Below are positions 9,244 to 17,973 of a DNA stretch of 64,000 bases, one piece after another. Each line of letters begins with the position of its first letter. Position 1 is the first letter of the stretch. Source of the stretch: Mesorhizobium caraganae (lineage in GTDB: Bacteria; Pseudomonadota; Alphaproteobacteria; Rhizobiales; Rhizobiaceae); NCBI RefSeq assembly GCF_016836705.1, contig NZ_JAFCGY010000010.1:1-64000 (forward strand), given 5' to 3'. A program made the translations under genes and the position numbers. Under the pieces are notes generated by a model. That model worked only from the letters and a program-made list of their open reading frames with translations, did no database searches and had not been told where the DNA came from.

Positions 9244-10497
9244 TCAGTGCAGGTTCGGTTGGGCGCCCTGGCCCTTTTCGTCGATCATGGCGCCGCGCTG
9301 GAAGCGGTCGAGGCGAAACAGCGCCGCCTCCTTGTGCGACTCGTCGCGCGCCAGCAGATGGGCAAAGACAAAGCCTGAGCCGGGCGTCGCCTTGAAGCCG
9401 CCATAGCACCAGCCGGCATTGAGGTAGAGCCCGTCGACCGGCGTCTTGTCGATGATCGGCGAGCCGTCCATCGACATGTCCATGATGCCGCCCCACTGAC
9501 GCAAAAGCCGCACGCGGCCGATCATCGGGATCAGCGCCATGCCGCCCTCGCAGACATCTTCCATTACCGGCAGATTGCCGCGCTGGGCGTAGGAATTGTA
9601 GCCGTCGATGTCGCCGCCGAAGACCAGCCCGCCCTTGTCCGACTGGCTGACATAGAAATGGCCGGCGCCGAAGGTCATGACGCCGGGAATGAGCGGCTTG
9701 ATCGCTTCCGAAACGAAGGCTTGCAGCACATGGCTTTCGATCGGCAGGCGCAGGCCCGCCATCGCCGCGACGCGCGAGGAGGAACCGGCAACAGCCATAC
9801 CGACCTTGCCAGCGCCGATCTTGCCGCGCGACGTCTCGACGCCGGTGACCTTGCCGTTACCGTCCCGGACAAAACCGGTCACCTCGCAATTCTGGATGAT
9901 GTCGACGCCGAGTTCGCTCGCCGCATGCGCATAGCCCCACACCACCGCGTCATGACGCGCCGTGCCGCCACGCCGCTGCAGAAGGCCACCCTGCACGGGA
10001 AAGCGCGCATGGTCGAAATTCAGGAACGGCAGCAGCTTCTTCAGCGCCGCCTGGTCGAGCAGTTCGGCATCGATGCCGTTGATGCGCATGGTGTTGCCGC
10101 GCCGCGCGTAGGCGTCGCGCTGGGCGTCGGAATGGTAGAGGTTGAGGACGCCGCGCTGGCTGACCATCGAATTGTAGTTGAGGTCCTGCTCCATCCGCTC
10201 CCACAGCTTCATCGACAGTTCGTAGAAGCCGGTATTGCCGGGCAGGCCGTAATTGGAGCGGATGATGGTGGTGTTGCGGCCGGCATTGCCGGAACCGATC
10301 CAGCCCTTTTCCAGCACCGCGACGTTTCTGATGCCGAACTCGCTGGCGAGGAACCAGGCGGTAGCGAGCCCATGGCCGCCGCCGCCGATGATCACCACAT
10401 CGTAGTGGTCTTTCGGGCTGGCATCGCGCCAGGTGCGCTGCCAGTTCTTGTGACCGGAAAGAGCGGCGCGGGCGAGCGAGAAGATCGAATATTTCAT
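9244..10497 (-). CDS. mgdA: N-methylglutamate dehydrogenase, beta (SoxB-like) subunit
   Basis: A 417-residue FAD-dependent oxidoreductase of the DAO/SoxB family. The dinucleotide-binding motif IIGGGGHG is at residues 36-43. The RHDAVVWGYA segment at 181-190 contains H182, which corresponds to the histidine that binds FMN covalently in sarcosine oxidase beta chains. The C-terminal GGFKATPGSGF segment also matches the family. It should carry out amine oxidation on N-methylglutamate. It sits between gmaS (36 bases upstream) and mgdB, giving the order mgsA-mgsB-mgsC-gmaS-mgdA-mgdB-mgdC-mgdD. Automated annotation would call it sarcosine oxidase beta; operon context argues against that. Confidence 0.9.
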   Translation of the reverse strand: MKYSIFSLARAALSGHKNWQRTWRDASPKDHYDVVIIGGGGHGLATAWFLASEFGIRNVAVLEKGWIGSGNAGRNTTIIRSNYGLPGNTGFYELSMKLWERMEQDLNYNSMVSQRGVLNLYHSDAQRDAYARRGNTMRINGIDAELLDQAALKKLLPFLNFDHARFPVQGGLLQRRGGTARHDAVVWGYAHAASELGVDIIQNCEVTGFVRDGNGKVTGVETSRGKIGAGKVGMAVAGSSSRVAAMAGLRLPIESHVLQAFVSEAIKPLIPGVMTFGAGHFYVSQSDKGGLVFGGDIDGYNSYAQRGNLPVMEDVCEGGMALIPMIGRVRLLRQWGGIMDMSMDGSPIIDKTPVDGLYLNAGWCYGGFKATPGSGFVFAHLLARDESHKEAALFRLDRFQRGAMIDEKGQGAQPNLH

Positions 10498-10533
10498 ACG
10501 TTCATTCCGAGGTCGCTCGCACCGCTAGGACGG

Positions 10534-11841
10534 TTAGATGTCCAACGTGTGGTCGCGCTCCCATTGCGTGAAGTGCGAAGCATAGGAATTCCATTCCTGG
10601 TGCTTCAGCTTTAGGTAAGCCGACGAGAATTCCTCACCCAGCGCCGCCTTCAGCGATTTGTCTTTGTCGAACTCGCGCAGCGCGTCGAGCAGATTGAGCG
10701 GCAGCTTCGGCGCGCCCTTCACCGTGTGGCCGTTCTGGTACATGTCAATGTCGTAGCGCTTGCCGGGATCGGCCTTGGAGCGGATGCCGTCGAGACCGGC
10801 GGCAATGATGACGGCCTGCAGCAGATAGGGGTTTGCGGCGCCATCCGGCAGGCGCAGCTCGAAGCGGCCGGGTCCGGGCACGCGCACCATGTGGGTGCGG
10901 TTGTTGCCGGTCCAGGTCACCGTGTTCGGCGCCCAGGTGGCGCCCGAAATGGTGCGCGGCGCGTTGATGCGCTTGTAGGAATTGACCGTCGGGTTGGTGA
11001 TAGCTGCTAGGGCCGAGGCATGCTTCATGATGCCGCCGAGGAAATTCTTGCCCTTGGCTGAAAGGCCAAGCTCCATCGCATTGTCGGCAAAGACGTTGGT
11101 CTTCCCCGCCTTGTCCCACACCGAGATGTGGGCGTGGCAGCCATTGCCGGTCAGGCCTTGGAAGGGCTTTGGCATGAAGGTGGCGCGCAGGCCGTGCTTT
11201 TCGGCGACAGACTTGACCATGAACTTGAAGAAGGAGTGCTTGTCGGCGGTCGCAAGCACATCGTCGAACGCCCAGTTCATCTCGAACTGGCCGTTGGCGT
11301 CCTCATGGTCGTTCTGGTAGGGGCTCCAGCCCAGCGCCAGCATATGGTCGCAGATCTCGGCGATGACATCGTAGCGACGCATCACCGCCTGCTGGTCGTA
11401 GCAGGGCTTCGAGGCCGTATCGTATTTGTCGGAAATGACGCTGCCGTCCGGCGAGATCAGGAAGAACTCGGCCTCGACGCCGGTCTTGACATGCATGCCG
11501 TCGATGGCGGCTTCCGCAATCAGACGGCGCAGCGTGTTGCGCGGCGCCTGCTCGACTTCCTTGTCGTCCATGATGCAATTGGCGGCGACCCAGGCGACAT
11601 CGGGCTTCCACGGCAGCTGGATGACCGAATCCGGATCCGGCACCGCCAGCATGTCGGGATGCGCCGGCGTCAGGTCGAGCCATGTGGCGAAACCGGCAAA
11701 GCCGGCGCCGTCCTTCTGCATGTCGGCGATCGCCTGCGCCGGCACCAGCTTGGCGCGCTGGCCACCGAACAGGTCGGTGTAGGAAATCATGAAATATTTG
11801 ACGCCGTTCTCTTTGGCGAATGCGGCGAGATCGTTCCCCAT
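10534..11841 (-). CDS. gmaS: Gamma-glutamylmethylamide synthetase
   Basis: A 435-residue member of the glutamine synthetase superfamily (GlnT-like). It keeps the ATP/glutamate-site signatures: VEAEFF near residue 122, a DHEDANGQFEMN segment near 180, GNGCHAHIS near 232 and an R-V-PGPGRFELR segment near 330. GmaS (EC 6.3.4.12) ligates methylamine to glutamate using ATP, the first step of the indirect methylamine pathway. The assignment rests on position between the three mgs genes and the four mgd genes. The short GlnT group also includes enzymes that ligate ammonia or other amines, so specificity is inferred from context. Confidence 0.9.
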   Translation of the reverse strand: MGNDLAAFAKENGVKYFMISYTDLFGGQRAKLVPAQAIADMQKDGAGFAGFATWLDLTPAHPDMLAVPDPDSVIQLPWKPDVAWVAANCIMDDKEVEQAPRNTLRRLIAEAAIDGMHVKTGVEAEFFLISPDGSVISDKYDTASKPCYDQQAVMRRYDVIAEICDHMLALGWSPYQNDHEDANGQFEMNWAFDDVLATADKHSFFKFMVKSVAEKHGLRATFMPKPFQGLTGNGCHAHISVWDKAGKTNVFADNAMELGLSAKGKNFLGGIMKHASALAAITNPTVNSYKRINAPRTISGATWAPNTVTWTGNNRTHMVRVPGPGRFELRLPDGAANPYLLQAVIIAAGLDGIRSKADPGKRYDIDMYQNGHTVKGAPKLPLNLLDALREFDKDKSLKAALGEEFSSAYLKLKHQEWNSYASHFTQWERDHTLDI

Positions 11842-11876
11842 TATAGTTCCTCGCTTATGGTATTTTGGATGCTGTC

Positions 11877-13205
11877 TTAGAAGCCGTTCTTCCCCGGTAT
11901 CCAGTTGGTGCCGGCCAGCGGCACGCCGGCCATGGCGGCGGCTTCGATGGTGAGCGCGACGAGATCCTCGGGCTCGAGATTGTGCAGGCTGTTCTTGCCG
12001 CAGGCACGCGCAATCGTCTGCGCCTCCAGCGTCATCACCTTGAGATAGTTGGCGAGACGCCGCCCGGCAGCGATCGGATCGACCCGCTTCATCAGTTCGG
12101 GGTCCTGCGTGGTGATGCCGGCGGGGTCGCGGCCCTCGTGCCAGTCGTCATAGGCGCCGGCGGTGGTGCCAAGCGCATTGTACTCCGCCTCCCAGCGCGG
12201 ATCGTTGTCGCCGAGCGCGACAAGGGCGGCCGTGCCGATCGAAACCGCGTCAACGCCGAGCGCCAGCGCCTTGGCGACATCGGCGCCATTGCGGATGCCG
12301 CCCGACACGATCAGCTGCACCTTGCGGTGCATGCCAAGATCCTGCAGCGCCTGCACCGCCGGCCTGATGCAGGCAAGCGTCGGCTGGCCGACATTTTCGA
12401 TGAACACTTCCTGGGTCGCCGCGGTGCCGCCCTGCATGCCGTCGACGACGACGACATCGGCGCCGGCCTTCACCGCAAGTGCCGTGTCATAGTAGGGGCG
12501 GGCGCCGCCGACCTTGACGTAGATCGGCTTTTCCCAGTCGGTGATTTCGCGCAGTTCGAGGATCTTGATCTCGAGATCGTCCGGTCCCGTCCAGTCGGGA
12601 TGACGCGAGGCCGAGCGCTGGTCGATGCCTTTCGGCAGCGTGCGCATTTCGGCGACGCGGTCGGAGATCTTCTGTCCCAGCAGCATGCCGCCGCCGCCGG
12701 GCTTGGCGCCCTGGCCGACCACCACCTCGATGGCGTCGGCGCGACGAAGGTCGCGCGGGTTCATGCCATAGCGCGACGGCAGGTATTGATAGACCAACGT
12801 CTTCGAATGGCCGCGCTCTTCCTCGGTCATGCCGCCGTCGCCGGTGGTCGTCGAGGTGCCGGAAAGCGAAGCACCTCGGCCCAATGCTTCCTTGGCGGGA
12901 CCGGAGAGCGATCCAAAGCTCATGCCGGCAATGGTGATCGGGATCTTCAGTTCGATCGGCTTCTTCGCATGGCGCGAACCCAGCACCACCGATGTGTCGC
13001 AGCGCTCGCGATAGCCTTCGAGCGGATAGCGCGAGATCGAGGCGCCGAGGAACAAAAGGTCGTCGAAATGCGGCAGCTTGCGCTTGGCCCCGGCGCCACG
13101 GATGTCATAGATGCCGGTCGCCGCGGCGCGGCGGATTTCGGAAAGCGTGTAGTCGTCGAAGGTCGCGGATTTGCGCGGCGTCGTCGGCGGGTTCTTGTAG
13201 GTCAT
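11877..13205 (-). CDS. mgsC: N-methylglutamate synthase, FMN-binding glutamate-synthase-like subunit
   Basis: A 442-residue protein matching the FMN/3Fe-4S central domain of glutamate synthase (GltB domain 2, also GlxD). Recognisable family segments are AGMSFGSLSGPAKEALGRGA (residues about 110-129), a QGAKPGGGG segment near 165 and a VDGMQGGTAAT stretch near 262. Within N-methylglutamate synthase (EC 2.1.1.21) it should supply the flavin site that forms N-methylglutamate. The gene begins 6 bases after mgsB. It lacks the amidotransferase and GXGXG domains, which are encoded separately by its two upstream neighbours. Confidence 0.9.
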   Translation of the reverse strand: MTYKNPPTTPRKSATFDDYTLSEIRRAAATGIYDIRGAGAKRKLPHFDDLLFLGASISRYPLEGYRERCDTSVVLGSRHAKKPIELKIPITIAGMSFGSLSGPAKEALGRGASLSGTSTTTGDGGMTEEERGHSKTLVYQYLPSRYGMNPRDLRRADAIEVVVGQGAKPGGGGMLLGQKISDRVAEMRTLPKGIDQRSASRHPDWTGPDDLEIKILELREITDWEKPIYVKVGGARPYYDTALAVKAGADVVVVDGMQGGTAATQEVFIENVGQPTLACIRPAVQALQDLGMHRKVQLIVSGGIRNGADVAKALALGVDAVSIGTAALVALGDNDPRWEAEYNALGTTAGAYDDWHEGRDPAGITTQDPELMKRVDPIAAGRRLANYLKVMTLEAQTIARACGKNSLHNLEPEDLVALTIEAAAMAGVPLAGTNWIPGKNGF

Positions 13206-13211
13206 GCTGCC

Positions 13212-13940
13212 TCAATACGCGTCGGCGTTGTCGATATTGAAATTGTAGAGCGTGCGCGCAGAGCCGTAGCGCTTGAATTCCGAAGGCTTGACGCCGGTCA
13301 CGCCGGCGCGGTCGAGCAGGCCCTGCAACAGGTCGATGTGCTCGGCCCGCATCTCCTTGGCGATGCAGTCGGCGCCCAGGCTTTCGACCTTGCCGCGCAC
13401 GAACAGCCGCGCCTCGTAGATGGAATCGCCCAGTGCGTCGCCGGCATCGCCCAGCACCACCAGATTGCCGGATTGCGCCATGAAGGCCGACATGTGGCCG
13501 ATATTGCCATGCACGACGATGTCGATGCCTTTCATCGAGATGCCGCAGCGGGAGGATGCGTTGCCCTCGATGACCAGAAGTCCACCCCTGCCGGTGGCGC
13601 CGGCATACTGGCTGGCATCGCCCTTGATGACGATCGAGCCCGACATCATGTTCTCGCCGACGCCGGGGCCGGCCGAGCCGTGCACGGTGATCGTGGCGCC
13701 GTCATTCATGCCGGCGCAGTAATAGCCGACGCTGCCGCGCACATCGATGGTGACAGGCTGGTCGACGCCGACGGCGACCGAATGGCTGCCCTTCGGGTGC
13801 AGCACTTCCCACGCCGTCTCGTTGGAGCCGGGCGTCAGATTGTGCAGCGCCTGGTTGAGCTCGCGCAGCGACGACACATCGAGATCGAAGACCCGGGACG
13901 CCTGGTCTTGCGCCACCTTCGAAAGTTTGGTTGCCGGCAT
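13212..13940 (-). CDS. mgsB: N-methylglutamate synthase, GXGXG-domain subunit
   Basis: A 242-residue protein equal to the isolated C-terminal beta-helix (GXGXG) domain of glutamate synthase, also known as GlxC. The repeated glycine-rich turns (GSVGYYCAG, GSAGPGVGENM, GRGGLLVIEGNASSRCG) run through residues 80-160. In the synthase this domain is structural and helps form the ammonia or methylamine channel. The ATG at 13940 lies only 4 bases after the mgsA stop. A longer in-frame reading to 13997 would overlap mgsA extensively and was rejected. Confidence 0.88.
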   Translation of the reverse strand: MPATKLSKVAQDQASRVFDLDVSSLRELNQALHNLTPGSNETAWEVLHPKGSHSVAVGVDQPVTIDVRGSVGYYCAGMNDGATITVHGSAGPGVGENMMSGSIVIKGDASQYAGATGRGGLLVIEGNASSRCGISMKGIDIVVHGNIGHMSAFMAQSGNLVVLGDAGDALGDSIYEARLFVRGKVESLGADCIAKEMRAEHIDLLQGLLDRAGVTGVKPSEFKRYGSARTLYNFNIDNADAY

Positions 13941-13944
13941 GGGC

Positions 13945-14841
13945 TCAATGCTCCCAGAAATAGACGGTTGCGGGCTCTGGCTCCCAGACCCTCGCATTGT
14001 CTATGCCGGGCAGCTTGGTCAGCGCGCGATATTCCGAGCCGAAGGCGACATACTGGTCGGTCTCGGCCATGACGGCCGGCTTGCAGGCAATCGGGTCGCG
14101 CACCACGCCAAAGCCGTTCTTGGTGCCGACGACGAAGGTGAAGAAGCCGTCGAGGTCGGAAAGCGTGCCTTCCAGCGCCTCGCCAAGATTCTTGCCATGC
14201 GCCATCTGCGAAGAGAGGTAGGCGGCCGCCACCTCGGTGTCGTTCTCGGTCTCGAAGGTCATGCCTTCACGCCGCAATTCGCGCCGCACATTGTTGTGGT
14301 TGGACAGCGAGCCATTGTGCACCAGGCACTGGTCGGCGCCTGTCGAGAACGGATGCGCGCCCATCGTGGTGACGGCCGATTCCGTCGCCATGCGGGTGTG
14401 GCCGATGCCATGCGTGCCGGTCATCGAGCGGACGTCGAAACGGTCGACCACCGCCTCCGGCAGGCCGACTTCCTTGTATATCTCCACCGCTTCGCCGGCG
14501 CCCATGATGCGCACGTCGGGCCGGATCGACTGCAGCGCTTCGCGCGCGGCGTCGACCTTGTAGGGCGCGGTCCTGAGTACGGCGTGCGTCGACTTCACCG
14601 CGATGCTTACCGGTGCGCCGATGGCCTTGGCAAGTTCGGCATCCAGGCCGTGAAAATCGCGCTCGGGCTTGGCCGACTGGATGGTGATCTTGGCTTCGTT
14701 TTTGGAAGTGGCGCCATAGATGGCGATGCCGGCGCTGTCGGGGCCGCGATCGCTGAGCGAGATGAGCATCTGCGACAGCATCGAGCCGAGTTGCGGCTCA
14801 AGCGACTTGTCCTTCAAAAAAAGTCCGACGATTCCACACAT
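13945..14841 (-). CDS. mgsA: N-methylglutamate synthase, class II amidotransferase-like subunit
   Basis: A 298-residue Ntn-hydrolase (class II glutamine amidotransferase, GlxB-like). I set the start at the ATG at 14841 because the product then begins Met-Cys-Gly-Ile-Val-Gly, exposing Cys2 as the N-terminal nucleophile; the frame stays open 20 codons further upstream but that would bury the cysteine. Other family segments are RMATES, the HNGSLSNHN segment and NDTEV. In this pathway the subunit probably releases methylamine from gamma-glutamylmethylamide for the synthase. It is the first gene of the eight-gene operon ending at mgdD. Confidence 0.9.
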   Translation of the reverse strand: MCGIVGLFLKDKSLEPQLGSMLSQMLISLSDRGPDSAGIAIYGATSKNEAKITIQSAKPERDFHGLDAELAKAIGAPVSIAVKSTHAVLRTAPYKVDAAREALQSIRPDVRIMGAGEAVEIYKEVGLPEAVVDRFDVRSMTGTHGIGHTRMATESAVTTMGAHPFSTGADQCLVHNGSLSNHNNVRRELRREGMTFETENDTEVAAAYLSSQMAHGKNLGEALEGTLSDLDGFFTFVVGTKNGFGVVRDPIACKPAVMAETDQYVAFGSEYRALTKLPGIDNARVWEPEPATVYFWEH

Positions 14842-14906
14842 GTCAGCCTCCCGGCGTTTGCAGCTAAGAGATGATGTATCGAATGCGTTGTCCGAATTCA
14901 ATCATA

Positions 14907-14920
14907 TGAAAAAAATTTTC
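14907..14920. promoter_or_regulatory. Candidate operator upstream of mgsA
   Basis: On the minus strand this reads GAAAATTTTTTTCA, with one half-site matching the TGAAA-N4-TTTCA palindrome at 18327-18340 and the other altered. It lies about 65 bases before the mgsA start and just after the stop codon of the upstream operon at 14927, where a promoter for mgs-gmaS-mgd is expected. Confidence 0.4.
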
Positions 14921-14926
14921 CTCTAG

Positions 14927-15244
14927 TTACGTATGCGGCTCAATGCCGCTTTGTGCGCTATCGCTGCCCGCGCGGGCGCTGTGAACCCATGTGGCGGTGC
15001 GGACACGGGCGATTCTGTAGGCATCCAGGATCGACAGCGCATAGATCAGGAAGCCGCCGGCATGGCGGCCGACAAAGCTGGCGTCGGCCGGCGCGATCTT
15101 GGCCGTCACCCAGGCCAGGATCACCATGAAGAACAGGAATTGCAGGCCGCGCACCGGCACGCCCAGAATGACATGGCCGCTTGCCGGCAGGACGATTGCG
15201 GCGCCAAGCACCAGATAAGGATTTGTCGGTGCGGGTGCGCTCAT
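14927..15244 (-). CDS. Small membrane protein of unknown function
   Basis: A 105-residue protein with two to three predicted membrane segments (residues about 10-30, 34-50 and 62-78) and a polar C-terminal tail. The start is the ATG at 15244, which overlaps the TGA of the preceding gene (ATGA), indicating translational coupling. Upstream in-frame codons exist but lie inside the neighbour. I do not recognise the family. It is the last gene of a six-gene minus-strand operon led by very small membrane proteins and an APC permease, and it lies directly upstream of mgsA. Confidence 0.75.
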   Translation of the reverse strand: MSAPAPTNPYLVLGAAIVLPASGHVILGVPVRGLQFLFFMVILAWVTAKIAPADASFVGRHAGGFLIYALSILDAYRIARVRTATWVHSARAGSDSAQSGIEPHT

Positions 15245-15927
15245 GCCACCTGCCTTTCCTGTCTGTTGATGGCATCGCGCAGCGTCGACGCCGAGGCGAG
15301 CAACCTTTCGACCAGCGCCGGTTCGAGTCTTGTGCCGAAGGCAGCCTGCCGGAACACGCCGTAGCGGGCGCGTTCGGCCTCGGCCAGCAGCCAGACGATG
15401 CGCACACCGTTCGGCGTGATCAAAAGTTCCTTGGCGCGGCCTTGGGCAAAGATGTCCAGATGACTGGCGATCAGGTTCTGCGGAAAGCGCGCGCCCCTTA
15501 AGTCTGTTCGCAACACGGCTTCGGCCGGAAAACCCGGAGCTTTCGGAAGCGTGTGCTGAAGATGATCGAAATTGGAGAAGGTGGTCGGCGATCCCGGCCG
15601 CATCATCATGTCGAAGGTCGCCGGCACCGCAACCGGTTCGGTGACCGAAACGCTGAGCCAGCGCGCCGGCAGTTTTCGCGTCGCCAGCGTGTCGACGATG
15701 GTGCGCACTTGCACGCGCCGTTCGTTCCACGAACCCACCCACGTGACGACGCCAACCGTGCCATCTGAAATATCGACGGCATCTGCGATGACGGTTCGGA
15801 TGCTTGCAACCTCGGCGGCAAGAGCAGCCTTGGCCCTGTTGCGGCTGGCGCGCGCAAGCCAGGCGAGGTGCAGGACGAGAGCCAAGGCTATCGCCCCGGC
15901 CAGCAATGCTGTCGTCACGTCAGACAC
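15241..15927 (-). CDS. Membrane-anchored protein of unknown function
   Basis: A 228-residue protein with one N-terminal membrane helix (residues about 5-25) followed by a soluble domain of about 200 residues, so probably a membrane-anchored protein. The start is a GTG. I do not recognise the soluble domain; it contains no cysteines and no obvious catalytic motif. It follows the APC permease gene by 41 bases and overlaps the next gene by 4 bases, so all are likely coexpressed. A role in amine transport or its regulation is inferred from position only. Confidence 0.75.
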   Translation of the reverse strand: MSDVTTALLAGAIALALVLHLAWLARASRNRAKAALAAEVASIRTVIADAVDISDGTVGVVTWVGSWNERRVQVRTIVDTLATRKLPARWLSVSVTEPVAVPATFDMMMRPGSPTTFSNFDHLQHTLPKAPGFPAEAVLRTDLRGARFPQNLIASHLDIFAQGRAKELLITPNGVRIVWLLAEAERARYGVFRQAAFGTRLEPALVERLLASASTLRDAINRQERQVA

Positions 15928-15968
15928 TCGTCACGCAATGCCTGCCCAAACCGGCAGGCCCTCTCCTG

Positions 15969-17372
15969 TCAATAACCCTGTGGCTTCGGCCACGGCATGG
16001 TGAACTGGTCGCCGCGGCGCACATAGCGGTAGCGGTAGAAATGGAACCACAGCGAGATCAGGAAATAGAAGATGGTCATCGCGATCAACTGCGAACCGAA
16101 GCCGAGGAAGATCGCAAAGAAGGTCACCACGCACAGGCAAAACAAAACGATCGCCGGCAGCGGATGGAAGGGATGCGTGTAGCCGCGGCGGATGGTGCCC
16201 AGAGGCCACTTCTTCCGGAACATCATGATGTTGATGCTCATGAAGGTGTATTGCAGCACGCCCGACAGGATCGAGAAGGTGATCGCCTGGTTGAGGTCGG
16301 CGATGAAGGCAAAGGCGAGCGCGATCGGCAGCAGGAACAGGATCGAGCGGTAAGGCGTGCGGTATTTCGGATGCACGGCGGAGAACCAGGTCGGCAGATA
16401 GCGGTCGCGTCCGAGCGAGAACCAGGCGCGGGCCGCGTCGTTGATGCAGCCATTGGCCGAGGCGAGTGCCGCCAGCAGCGTGGCGATGAACAGCAGGTTT
16501 TCGAGCAGCGCACTCCCCGTCAGCTTGCCGGCATCCCAAAGCGGATAATAGGTGATGCCGAGATATTCCCAGGGCATCAGCGAGGCGCAGACATACCAAG
16601 TCATGGCGGCGGCGATCAGAAGCGTGATCATGCCGGCCATGGTACCGTAGGGCAGGGAGCGCGCCGGCGAGCGGACTTCCTCGGCTGCCTGCGTGGTGCC
16701 TTCGATGCCGAGATAGTACCAGATGCCGAACTGGAAGGCGGCGATGACGCCGATCCAGCCGTAAGGCAGCGCATTGCCGGGTGTGACCAGCTCGTTGAGC
16801 TTCAGCACCGCGCCTTGCGTCCACGGGCTGACCGAGAAGAACAGGATGACGATCGAGACATAGGCGATGGCGGTGATGACGAAATTGACGTTGAGCGTCA
16901 TCAGCACGCCGCGATAGTTCAGCCACGCCAATACGACGATGGTGGCGGCGATGAAGGAATTGTGAGTAAGCCCCTCGACGCCGGCCTTGGCGACGATGGT
17001 GTCGCCGAGCAGGATGGCATCCGAGACCTCCAGCATGGTGTAGGCAAAGACCAGGAACAGCGCGACGTTGAAGGCCATCAGCGGACCGACAATGTGCTTG
17101 GCCTGCGCGTACTGGCCGCCGGCGGCAGCCACCGTCGATGTCACTTCGGAATCGATCATGGCGACCGAGGTGTAGAGCAGCCCGACCACCCAGCAGACGA
17201 TGAGTGCTGCCAGCGCGCCGCCCTTGTCGGCCGAGAAATTCCAGCCGGTGAATTCGCCGACCAGCACGATGCCGACGCCGAGCGCCCAGACATGGGCCGG
17301 GCCGAGCACCCTGAGCAGCGAAACCCTGTCGCCGTGGATTGCCGTAATTATCGTTTCAGCCGCGACCGCCAT
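15969..17372 (-). CDS. APC-superfamily permease, ethanolamine-permease-like
   Basis: A 467-residue polytopic membrane protein with about 12 hydrophobic segments. It has the APC N-terminal features: a G-GIVL-GEFTGWNF segment near residue 34 resembles the first helix of ethanolamine and related amine permeases. The gene starts 9 bases after a 53-codon reading frame and sits in a block with three tiny membrane proteins. Because it lies between the mgs operon and dmmD, I infer uptake of a small amine such as di- or monomethylamine, or ethanolamine. Substrate specificity is not visible in the sequence. Confidence 0.85.
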   Translation of the reverse strand: MAVAAETIITAIHGDRVSLLRVLGPAHVWALGVGIVLVGEFTGWNFSADKGGALAALIVCWVVGLLYTSVAMIDSEVTSTVAAAGGQYAQAKHIVGPLMAFNVALFLVFAYTMLEVSDAILLGDTIVAKAGVEGLTHNSFIAATIVVLAWLNYRGVLMTLNVNFVITAIAYVSIVILFFSVSPWTQGAVLKLNELVTPGNALPYGWIGVIAAFQFGIWYYLGIEGTTQAAEEVRSPARSLPYGTMAGMITLLIAAAMTWYVCASLMPWEYLGITYYPLWDAGKLTGSALLENLLFIATLLAALASANGCINDAARAWFSLGRDRYLPTWFSAVHPKYRTPYRSILFLLPIALAFAFIADLNQAITFSILSGVLQYTFMSINIMMFRKKWPLGTIRRGYTHPFHPLPAIVLFCLCVVTFFAIFLGFGSQLIAMTIFYFLISLWFHFYRYRYVRRGDQFTMPWPKPQGY

Positions 17373-17381
17373 TGTTTTCCC

Positions 17382-17543
17382 CTAGACCCGGTGCTTTTCG
17401 GAAACGGCTTCAAGCTCGCCTTCGCGCGAGGAGGTCAGCACCTCCTCGGAGTAGGTCGTGTCGATCTTGAACCAGTCGTAGAGCATCCACAGCGCAAGCA
17501 CGACCGAGATACCCCAGCATGCATAAGACAGAGCCATCCACAT
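17382..17543 (-). CDS. 53-residue membrane protein, probable permease accessory peptide
   Basis: This short gene begins at the ATG at 17543, 24 bases after the preceding gene, and ends 9 bases before the permease start. The product has one hydrophobic helix (residues about 4-21, with WGISVVLALWML) followed by a charged tail rich in Glu and Ser. A second ATG two codons downstream is also possible. Tight spacing on both sides and the clean single-helix organisation support translation. I do not know a named family. Confidence 0.7.
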   Translation of the reverse strand: MWMALSYACWGISVVLALWMLYDWFKIDTTYSEEVLTSSREGELEAVSEKHRV

Positions 17544-17567
17544 GGTGCGTCCCCAAAATCTCTGGCG

Positions 17568-17945
17568 TTACTTGTCGTCGAATTTTTCGTTGATGACGTC
17601 GCGGTATTCGCGGTCGGAGGCGCGGAACAGGAAGACGAAATAGCCGATCAGCACCGCCGCCATGATGATCAGCGTCGGCCAGTCGATGATGTAGTGGAAG
17701 CGGTTCTGGATGATGTCGTGCGCGGTCTCGGGCGTATAGCCGAGCTTTTCCCAGATCGAGGCCATGGTCGGGTTCTGTCCGAGCGCCTCCCAGGTCTTGG
17801 CGTCGAGCGCGTCGATGGATTTTGCAGCACCGGCGAGGCCCAGTTTCAGCGGCAGCCACAGCGCCACGAAAATAGCGACCACGACGACGACGATATCGAA
17901 AATCTGCCCGGCCTTGCCTTGTTCCGGCGGCGTGTAGCGCGACAT
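17568..17945 (-). CDS. Small two-helix membrane protein of unknown function
   Basis: A 125-residue protein with two predicted membrane helices (residues about 14-36 and 90-108) separated by a soluble loop of about 50 residues. The tail contains a strongly charged RASDREYRD segment. It is the second gene of the operon, 28 bases after the first and 24 before the third. The pairing with a permease suggests an accessory subunit, but no family is recognised. Confidence 0.75.
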   Translation of the reverse strand: MSRYTPPEQGKAGQIFDIVVVVVAIFVALWLPLKLGLAGAAKSIDALDAKTWEALGQNPTMASIWEKLGYTPETAHDIIQNRFHYIIDWPTLIIMAAVLIGYFVFLFRASDREYRDVINEKFDDK

Positions 17946-17973
17946 GTCTTCTACCCCTCAGGACGTTCTATTT

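Noticed and set aside
5128..10497. Heterotetrameric sarcosine oxidase (soxBDAG)
   Set aside because: The subunits are homologous, but they are cotranscribed with mgsABC and gmaS, and no serine hydroxymethyltransferase or formyltetrahydrofolate hydrolase gene is present. N-methylglutamate dehydrogenase fits better.
10534..14841. Housekeeping glutamine synthetase and glutamate synthase
   Set aside because: The synthase is split into three isolated domains and the synthetase is the GlnT/GmaS type. This layout is that of the N-methylglutamate pathway.
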